Source of the DNA: Chara braunii
Lineage: Eukaryota; Streptophyta; Charophyceae; Charales; Characeae
Assembly (NCBI GenBank): GCA_003427395.1
Contig: BFEA01000527.1
Span: forward strand, 657,762-688,523
Reading direction: 5' to 3'
DNA length: 30,762 nucleotides
The notes under the pieces are model-generated. The model was not told the DNA's origin. It did no database searches and saw nothing but the letters and a program-made list of their open reading frames with translations. Of the stretch, positions 24,700-30,762 are shown one piece after another. Each line of letters starts with the position of its first letter. The stretch's first letter is position 1. Made by a program: the position numbers and the translations under genes.

Positions 24700-24905
24700 A
24701 ATGTCAAACCTATTTTAGAAGTAAGAAAAGTCAGAATCTCCGGAACCACCCAATTAGTCCCATCCATTATACCAAAGAGTCGTCAAGAAACCTGAGCTCT
24801 TCGGTGGATTCTTGAAGTCGCCTTGTGGAGACGACGTTTGACAAAAAAAAACATAAGTTTAGATCAATCTTTATCTGCTGAAATACAGGATGCTTCCGAA
24901 AAACA
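24700..24905 (+). pseudogene. rps7: Mitochondrial rps7 fragment, inserted
   Basis: The frame from 24700 reads NVKPILEVRKVRISGTTQLV then PSIIPKSRQET, a TGA stop (24793-24795), ALRWILEVALWRRR, TKKNISLDQSLSAEIQDAS. This follows the C-terminal half of mitochondrial ribosomal protein S7 (VRISG..QLVPSI, RQETLA.RW, RR..KK.MSLD..LA.EI.DAS). The stop replaces the Leu after RQET, and the frame before 24700 is closed by TAA, so it is a broken fragment. It runs into rps1-like sequence without a natural end. Such a mix is expected of mitochondrial DNA captured in the nucleus. Confidence 0.72.
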
Positions 24906-25035
24906 AGGATTTGCTCCAATGTTCAGTGGAACAAATACAAGATAACATGGTGGTGGTTGAAACAGGGCTGAAAACTCGATTCATTTGTTTGAAACATGAA
25001 CAGGCAACTAATTTGTATACATATTCCAGAAACAA
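24890..25035 (+). pseudogene. rps1: Mitochondrial rps1 N-terminal fragment, inserted
   Basis: A 60-codon frame from 24890 contains LLQCSVEQIQDNMVVVETGL then KTRFICLKHEQA, resembling the first S1-type segment of land-plant mitochondrial ribosomal protein S1 (IQCSV.QLQ.N.VLVDTGLKTPIICF.HE). The similarity starts near 24910, overlapping the last rps7-like bases in another frame, and stops near 24990; the frame then runs on into the tRNA-like sequence. It is a short piece of a protein that is normally well over 100 residues. Confidence 0.62.
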
Positions 25036-25119
25036 ACGGCTATGGCGAAATTGGTTTACGCACCACACTTAGGATGTGGCGGCGCTTTGCGCCTTGTGGG
25101 TTCGAGTCCCATGGATTGT
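25036..25119 (+). tRNA. trnL-UAG: Mitochondrial-type tRNA-Leu(UAG), acceptor stem degraded
   Basis: D-arm GCGAAATTGGTTTACGC; anticodon stem CCACA/TGTGG around loop CTTAGGA with anticodon UAG (25070-25072); long class II variable arm GGCGC-TTT-GCGCC; T-arm GTGGG-TTCGAGT-CCCAT. All internal stems pair. The acceptor arms (ACGGCTA and GGATTGT) pair badly, with two mismatches and three wobbles, so the molecule is probably a pseudo-tRNA within the organelle-derived insert. Confidence 0.72.
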
Positions 25120-25262
25120 TTCATTTGAGAGCGTGAAGGAGGACAAAGTTGACGATCATCCGCTTTGATCATGCCACTAGGCATTTGATTCAAATAGTTG
25201 AAAAACAAAAACACAATTCTAAGCTAAGACATTGAGGCCGTTGGTCGGTCGCGTTATCTCAT
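25120..25262. other. Unassigned part of the organelle-like insert
   Basis: About 140 bases between two tRNA-like sequences. Nothing recognised. Confidence 0.4.
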
Positions 25263-25297
25263 TGGAGTATAGCCAAGTGGAAAGGCATCGGTTTTTG
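25263..25297 (+). pseudogene. trnQ-UUG: 5' half of mitochondrial-type tRNA-Gln(UUG)
   Basis: TGGAGTATAGCCAAGTGGAA then AGGCATCGGTTTTTG matches the acceptor, D-arm and anticodon half of plant mitochondrial trnQ(UUG). The match ends just after the anticodon; no 3' half follows. Confidence 0.7.
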
Positions 25298-25496
25298 CGT
25301 CGCCATCTTGATAAATAAAATAAGATTGCCCAAGAATACAGTGCGAGCCCGCTGACGTTTACAGAGTTGAGCCTGATGTTATATGCACCACCAGAACCAT
25401 TCCTAAGAGTCCAAGCCATTACTCGCTGACTTAGAGAATCATGTCGTTCAGCCACTACATAATCGAGTTCGTTATCCTCACTCGTTCCGACTTTTA

Positions 25497-25765
25497 TCTC
25501 CCGAGCCGGCCTCGGAGGTGCGAGCCTCCTGTTGCTCGGTTTGACCAAGTGCTTTTCCACGCGCATTTCGGCAACGCTACCCTTGGTTGATTTACTCCAT
25601 AATAAATACAGGAAGGAGACCGGACGCCCACTTCTTTGCGTCTTGCTTTCCTGTATTTATTATGGAGTAAATCAACCAAGGGTAGCGTTGCCGAAATGCG
25701 AGTGGAAAAGCACTTGGTCAAACCGAGCAACAGGAGGCTCGCACCTCCGAGGCCGGCTCGGGAGA
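25497..25765. repeat. 118-bp inverted repeat with 33-bp spacer
   Basis: Left arm 25497-25614 and right arm 25648-25765 are reverse complements with a single mismatch (CACGCGCATTT versus CACTCGCATTT). Core arm sequence includes GGTTGATTTACTCCATAATA. The right arm leads into the HISN6 intron; the left arm leads back to the mitochondrial insert. A partial form (18765 onward, right arm to 18974) lies in copy 1. It may be a fold-back element or a foldback chimera in the assembly. Confidence 0.93.
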
Positions 25766-25980
25766 CATAGAGACAACTCCCGCCTAGGGGGAATTTAATA
25801 TTGGATCTTTGGACTTCAAGAAGCATGGAAATCTCATGGAATGCACAGCTAACCAAGGCCAGGGAACGCCATTGAAGGTTCCGAGTTATAACTTGCTGTT
25901 TTCAACGACATGCTGCATGCAACCATTGAAATGACGTACACGCCGTGCGCAAATCCTAACAGCGACATGTCTTTTTGTAG

Positions 25981-26089
25981 TGCCCAGGCTTCCAGGGTTC
26001 CAGATTGACGTAGAAGGCATCAAGACGGCAGTCAAGGAACATGAACCCAAGGCTATCTTCCTCACATCGCCGAACAATCCAGATGGAAG
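25981..26089 (+). CDS. HISN6: HISN6 exon: [12 protein letters not shown]...SPNNPDG segment, copy 2
   Basis: Sequence identical to 19190-19298, including splice sites. It is the same HISN6 segment with the NNPDG Asn. If the duplication is real, the upstream exons (NENLYG to VVQ) are absent from this copy and it could not make a full enzyme alone. Confidence 0.88.
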
Positions 26090-26157
26090 GTAAGGAAATA
26101 ACATTTTTTTTCCTTTCCTTTCCTTTTCTTGTCTTTTCTTTTCTTTTCTTTTTTGGA

Positions 26158-26258
26158 AAGAATTTGGACCGTTTCTCGATTTATGCATGTCATTCTTGCA
26201 CAGGGGCCATGCTAATCTTCTCTGTATCGTTCCTATTTTAACGGATGTCCAGAAGGAC
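26158..26258 (-). pseudogene. U6 snRNA retropseudogene, copy 2
   Basis: Identical to 19367-19467, carried along in the duplicated segment. ACAGAGA and AGC core kept; no U6 promoter or T-run terminator seen. Confidence 0.85.
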
Positions 26259-27949
26259 AACGTTTCTTTTCTTTTCTTTTCTTTTCTTTTATTTGTTTTT
26301 TTTTTTTGGGGGGGGGCGGGGGGGAATGGCAGGTAAGGAAAGAACATTTTTCGGCTGGTAGGAGAGAAGTCTCTAATGTCTCCCCCCCTACATGACTTCA
26401 CTGCTGCAGTTATCTCACCATTCTTAGCCACATACCTCCCCCCTCTCCACCTTACCTGGCTTGCAACACAAGTAATCGGATTTCTAGCTTTCCATTGTGA
26501 ACAATGTGAAAAAGAAACATGTCCTTAGGACTATGGTTTCCGACAAAACTTCCAAAGGCGTTTTCTGGACGAGCTCGACCAGAGAGAGCACTCTTCTGCG
26601 AAAGACACCAAAGCATCCCTTGTGAGGCAGACCCCAGAGATGCGAACGGCGGTGCTGAACGCTGATGCGGAACTACGATGATAATAATAATGTCATAATA
26701 GGAACATCGGCTGTTGGGGCCACACTACCTTCGTCACCAGAATACATCGTATGGTCATTATTGCTGTATTTAGACTGAAAGAAGATGCCCCAAATACAGC
26801 TATACTGACCGTGCGACGTACGTCGTATTCGGGTGAAGAAGGTAGGAAACCGAAGTGTCTTGATGAATGACATCCAAATCTGGAACTTAGTTTCTGTGCC
26901 GATTTCTTGGCCCAGCATGATCACTGTTTGAAGTTTTTTTTTGAGTGCTTGCTCTTCTGAAACAGTTTTTACCTTTGCAGTAGCAGATGCACATCTCAGG
27001 GCTCCATCCCTAGACCTTGTCCTCACCCGTGTACAGTACCAAGTCGACCCCTGTGTGTTTGAACCTGTGACCTGTGTTTTGGTAGTCGTCTGTTGTCTGT
27101 TGCAGGTTAGTGTGGTCGTCGGGTCTTGAACCCAAGTAGGGGTCGTAGCTGTGTAGAAGGCGTAGCTGCTACAGTCCTGAAAGGTCCAGGTCGTAGCTTC
27201 TACAGTCCTGAAAGGCCAAGTCTACAGACTTCCGGAACGTCCGGAACTGACCTTTCGAGAATTGCTCAGGATACGCTAGAGGTAAGTGGGCAAGTGGGCA
27301 GTCCAACCTCGCCTAGTCAGCGGTATCCAGTCCCAGTCGCACTTTGTCCAGTCAGCAAGTACCATGTGGGACTGTGTGCACCCTGGGCTCAGTGGAAAGG
27401 AGCAGACCAGCGACCAACCGAAGTATAAATCAAGAGGCAGCGTCCACTCATGGATTGATTCTGCCTGTGAGCCGTGCAGAAGCGCTGCCTGAGCGTCTTG
27501 TGCAAGGAGGTCTGCAGGTGCCCGAAGGAGAAGTGGGCTGTGAAGGAGACGAAGCGGCCATAGCCGCTAGTTAGTAGGGAAGGTAGAAGGCAGCCATAGC
27601 TGCGGTAGGTTACAGATAGGCTATAGTGTGTATGTGTGTGAGTGTTCTGTGAAGTGTGTGCAAGTGTGGGACATCCAGGGAGATCCAGAGTAGCGTGTGT
27701 GTGAAGAGATGCTGGGGATACAGTGTCGGAGGGGTGTTGTGAAGGCGCACAGGCGCCATAGCCATTCGGAGCAAGTTTGAATCTGAACTGTGTTCTTGGC
27801 CTCGATATCTCTGTGCTTTGTGTGGGCGCCTGGCGCCAGTGTGATTGCCATATGTTTTCATGCATGCTGAGTAAGAAAGGAGACGAGTCTCGTTGCACTT
27901 TTCTCTTATTGTGTACTCTGTTCTTGTGCCTTGTTTTCCCTCTTGTCAG

Positions 27950-28107
27950 TGTGCTGGGTGACGACGATCTGCTTGAAATTCTAGAGCTCCCAGTCCTGGT
28001 CATCCTTGACGAGGCGTATATTGAATTTGCAAAAATAGAAACACGCATGTCTTGGGTCAAACAATTTCCAAACCTCATTGTCTTGAGGACTTTCAGCAAA
28101 AGAGCAG
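27950..28107 (+). CDS. HISN6: HISN6 exon: [11 protein letters not shown]...LRTFSKRAG segment, copy 2
   Basis: Identical in coding sequence to 21159-21316. It contains LDEAY (PLP Asp) and FSK (Schiff-base Lys). Here the donor is G|GTGATT, a usable GT site, unlike copy 1. The next exon was not found in the 2.6 kb that follow. Confidence 0.88.
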
Positions 28108-28126
28108 GTGATTTTCCAACCTTCTA

Positions 28127-28130
<4 letters not shown>

Positions 28131-28211
<81 letters not shown>
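28131..28211. repeat. (TC)n microsatellite after HISN6 copy 2
   Basis: About 40 TC units starting 23 bases after the exon, at the same position relative to the exon as in copy 1. Confidence 0.95.
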
Positions 28212-28213
<2 letters not shown>

Positions 28214-28589
28214 CAATGGCATGCTAGTGATGCACAGCTCAAACTCTCGTCCCTTTGCACTTCTCCAAGAAAACATTAAAGTTGTTCTAAATCCCTTGCC
28301 CACGAATGGTTAATAACTTAATAGGTGGTGTCATTGCCGGCAAAATTTTCACCGAAACTGCCATATTTCCTGAATTTTTGCTTTTTTTCTTGTTTTTTTT
28401 TTTTTTTTCAGGTGATATGTATGTGCTTTAGGGTATATCTGTATTCAGTTTCAACTTCTTTGGACCAGTAGCGAAAAAGTTGCCAAAAACACCGATGCGA
28501 GGGTTTGATCCCTCGGCATAACCGCGTAAGGCCCTGCATCAGGCACGTGCCCGCCCGAAGTGAAGGCGAGACCCTGAACTCGTCAATTT
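28212..28589. other. Unassigned sequence after HISN6 copy 2
   Basis: No gene is seen. It includes a T-run at 28393-28409 and GCGAGGGTTTGATCCCTCGGC (28498-28518), which could form a small stem but is not a tRNA. Confidence 0.45.
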
Positions 28590-29514
28590 TTGCTAATCTT
28601 GGTCAGCGCCAGACGGTTGCCACGCGCCAGTTGGTCACATCCGCCTTGCTCGCGAGAATCTACAAAATTTCGTGAGCCATCCAGGCTGTTCCAGCAACGT
28701 GGTCGAAGCAGGGAGCATCGCACGCTTGCGCCTGGGTGGTTGGGCATTCCTAACCAATTTGGTCCCAGGCCACTGTCTGAACGGGCCTGGGCGCAGACAC
28801 TTTGGTCGAGACTGAAGCTACTGGAAACTCGGTCTCACATGGGGGAAGCAAAGGGAAGCGCCCGCCACTTTCCATATAGGAAAGGGCAGGGCTCAGGGCT
28901 GGCCATTCGGGCACTCGTGTGTAGATGTGGCAGCGCTGCTGGAGCAGGCGCTCGCTGGCTGCTGCGCTAGCGCTGAGGTGCAGGCTCGCGCAGGCGGTTA
29001 GAGAGGCAGGGTGCTGCTGAGGGCAGCGCCATAGGCAGCCCCACGTAGCTGGGGCTCGGCTTGGACATAGCCAGTGGAGGTGGTAGTGGCCTCCGTGCAT
29101 GAGAGGCAAGACATGGGTAGAGAAGACGAGGGAGAGAGTGAGAGAGATGAGGGTGATGATGTGAGGACACGTACCTGGTCTTGGCGATGGTCTACAAGGT
29201 TGACATCTTCATGTACTTCGGTTGTTGCTGCTGACGTCAACGGGATGCATTGTCAATTCGTATGCTGCTGGTAGCTGTGTGATTGTAGTGTTGTAGTCTG
29301 GGCGCTGAGCTCCAAGTAGGAGGGAGGACTCTGGATACAAATGTTGGTGGTGGCGAGAGTATGCTCTCATTTACATTCGGATTCAGTGTTTTGGTTCTCC
29401 GTTGGTGCAGTATCAGTGCATATCTGCTTTCTGAACAGCGTTGGACTTGCTGGCTTTCAATGTGATTTTTCATTCTGGATTTCTGTCATTTCACTATCGC
29501 TCATTTTCCTTGCA
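28590..29514 (+). repeat. LTR-like segment of a second retrotransposon (start uncertain)
   Basis: It ends CCTTGCA (29514), four bases before a primer binding site, the arrangement of a 5' LTR. It includes a TATA-like CCATATAGG (28872) and CCATAG at 29029, a motif shared with the other LTRs. The left boundary is not visible, and only about 150 bases follow the primer site before an unrelated opposite-strand fragment, so the element is truncated or interrupted. Confidence 0.5.
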
Positions 29515-29517
29515 ATT

Positions 29518-29531
29518 TGGTATCGGAGCAG
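29518..29531 (+). other. Primer binding site, initiator-Met-tRNA type
   Basis: TGGTATCGGAGCAG has the same first 12 bases as the site at 11218 of the Gypsy element, next to a CA-ended LTR-like segment. Confidence 0.7.
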
Positions 29532-29689
29532 GTTCGAGCCCCGCTCCGCCGGCTCCTTCGCAATAGCTGTTTGGTGCTTCGCTGGATGTGGTAGGTTAGT
29601 CACAACGCTTGTGCGTTGGTTTGTGACGGTGGCCCAGTGTCGTGTGGGTGCGCCAGGAAGGCTATGTGGTGACACACTCGTGGCTGTCC

Positions 29690-30425
29690 AACGTCTTACT
29701 GTAGACGAGGATGTGGTCGAGATAGACGACTACGAACTGATCGAGCCACTCAAGAAAGAGTTCGTTCATTGATCATTGAAAGGTTGCTGGGACGTTAGTG
29801 AGGCCAAAGGACATGACCACGAACTCGTAATGACCATACCTGGTTTGAAGCACCGTCTTGTGTTGATCCTTAGGGGCCGCCTCGATGTGGTGGTAGCCTG
29901 AGTTCAGATAAATCTTGCTGAAAAACTTGCAAACCAGCAATTGATCAAGCAAGCCATCAATCTAAGGTAGTGGTTCGGCATTTCTAACAGTTACCGCGTT
30001 TAATCCTCAGTAGCCAATCTGTAGTATGAGCTCACCTTCCTTTTTGGACAGAAAGAGTACAAAAGTGCACCGTAAGGAGAGGAACTCGACCTCGTCCATC
30101 CCTTTTCAGTAAGTTCCTGGAATTGTTTTTTCAGTTCTTCCAATTCCTGCGGGAACATACAGTAAATTGGCCATTTGGGAGTCTTACTGACGGGAATAAT
30201 CTCGATTGTGCGCTTAATAGTTCTTTCAGTTACTCCCATTGGTTCGGTTTGTAGGTCCTTATATTTGTGAAGAAGTTTCTATATAGGAGGGGAAGAAGTA
30301 GAGCAGTTACCCACATTCTTCACGAGTACCATCATCACCGCCTGTGCCAACTTGTTCTTCGTTACCATACTTCGAAAGGCGGTAAGATTCATACAACAGA
30401 AAGACAATGAGTCGGATCCAGACTT
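29690..30425 (-). pseudogene. pol: Ty3/Gypsy reverse transcriptase fragment, opposite strand
   Basis: The minus strand reads in order HKYKDLQTEPMGVTERT, FPQELEELKKQFQELTEKGW, SSSSPYGALLYSF, then after frame changes GLNAVTVRNAEPLP, SKIYLNSGYHHIEAA, TRYGHYEFVVMSFGLTN and VVVYLDHILVYSKTLD. These are the RT blocks from before the fingers to the catalytic box. The box has His in place of the second Asp (YLDH for YLDD), and several in-frame stops and shifts occur, so it is inactive. Homology stops near 29690, before RNase H. The fragment is related to, but not a copy of, the element at 10000-18708. Confidence 0.85.
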
Positions 30426-30510
30426 ATGACACAACCTGATTAATTTCATTTCTTGATTTTCATTTCTTAATTCTCATTTCTTTATTTAACAGTCCTTTCC
30501 AGGGTTACCT

Positions 30511-30533
30511 CGGACCCGGACCCGGACCCGGAC
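30511..30533. repeat. (GGACCC)n short tandem repeat
   Basis: Three and a half GGACCC units followed within 50 bases by GACGTCCGG and TATCCGGACC. No gene is associated. Confidence 0.8.
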
Positions 30534-30696
30534 GAAGCATAAGGTTTGGCCGGACTGACGTCCGGAAATATCCGGACCATAAAAAAAAATCAAAAAAAAT
30601 CGAGAGAGAAGAAAAGAAAAGAAAAGCTTACAGAAGGTTTACAGACAGGGAGTGAATTGGGCCCTACCTACCTCAAGGCAGTATCCAGCCTATGCA

Positions 30697-30701
<5 letters not shown>

Positions 30702-30762
<61 letters not shown>
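30702..30762. repeat. (CT)n microsatellite at window end
   Basis: The window closes inside a pure CT tract. Confidence 0.95.

Larger units (their letters stand above)
25556..28107 (+). repeat. Duplicated HISN6 segment, copy 2
   Basis: It repeats 18765-21316 at a fixed offset. This copy has the complete inverted repeat upstream and an intact GT donor after its last exon, so it is the better representative of the locus. Confidence 0.9.

Noticed and set aside
28498-28530. tRNA-like GGTTTGATCCC segment
   Set aside because: No D-arm, anticodon arm or acceptor stem could be drawn around it.

Overview
This window is nuclear DNA of a plant-lineage eukaryote with long, repeat-filled introns. A charophyte alga such as Chara braunii is my best guess, from recall of its HISN6-type coding sequence, its abundant Ty3/Gypsy family and its land-plant-like mitochondrial genes; it is not proven here. 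The only host protein gene I can support is the chloroplast histidine-biosynthesis enzyme histidinol-phosphate aminotransferase (HISN6, bacterial HisC). Five internal + strand exons are visible (2634-2717, 5393-5547, 7753-7850, 19190-19298, 21159-21316), and codon phase is kept across every junction. The 5' exons (transit peptide and extreme N-terminus) and the 3' exons (after the PLP lysine) are not recognisable in the window.

Region by region: 1-2633 is simple repeat, one copy of a mosaic repeat family, and sequence I cannot assign. 2634-7850 holds three HISN6 exons in introns that carry a decayed U6-like sequence, a short inverted-repeat element and a 53-bp tandem repeat. 7851-19189 is one apparent 11.3-kb intron, but it contains a Nextera mate-pair junction adapter (7933-7970), two single-N joins (9910, 18764) and a dead Ty3/Gypsy retrotransposon (about 10000-18708). 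That element has two roughly 1.2-kb LTRs, a tRNA-type primer site, gag with a CCHC knuckle, protease, reverse transcriptase, RNase H, integrase, a chromodomain-like tail and a polypurine tract, all broken by stops, frameshifts and a deletion. 18765-21316 carries the last two exons with a U6 retropseudogene in the intron between them.

21413-24690 is unassigned repeat-rich sequence. 24700-25297 is a rearranged mitochondrial fragment (parts of rps7 and rps1, a trnL-UAG and a half trnQ-UUG). 25497-25765 is a near-perfect 118-bp inverted repeat. 25556-28107 repeats 18765-21316 at a constant offset of 6791 bp. 28212-30762 holds an LTR-like segment with its own primer site and an opposite-strand reverse transcriptase fragment whose YLDD box reads YLDH.

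The strongest signals concern genome history and assembly rather than a new biological system: a library adapter left inside a gene, contig ends at (CT)n tracts, and a repeated exon pair that looks like a false duplication. The biological leads worth following are a family of short inverted-repeat elements next to TTAA, three U6-derived sequences on the same strand, and the chimeric mitochondrial insert. I did not find a convincing undescribed system.
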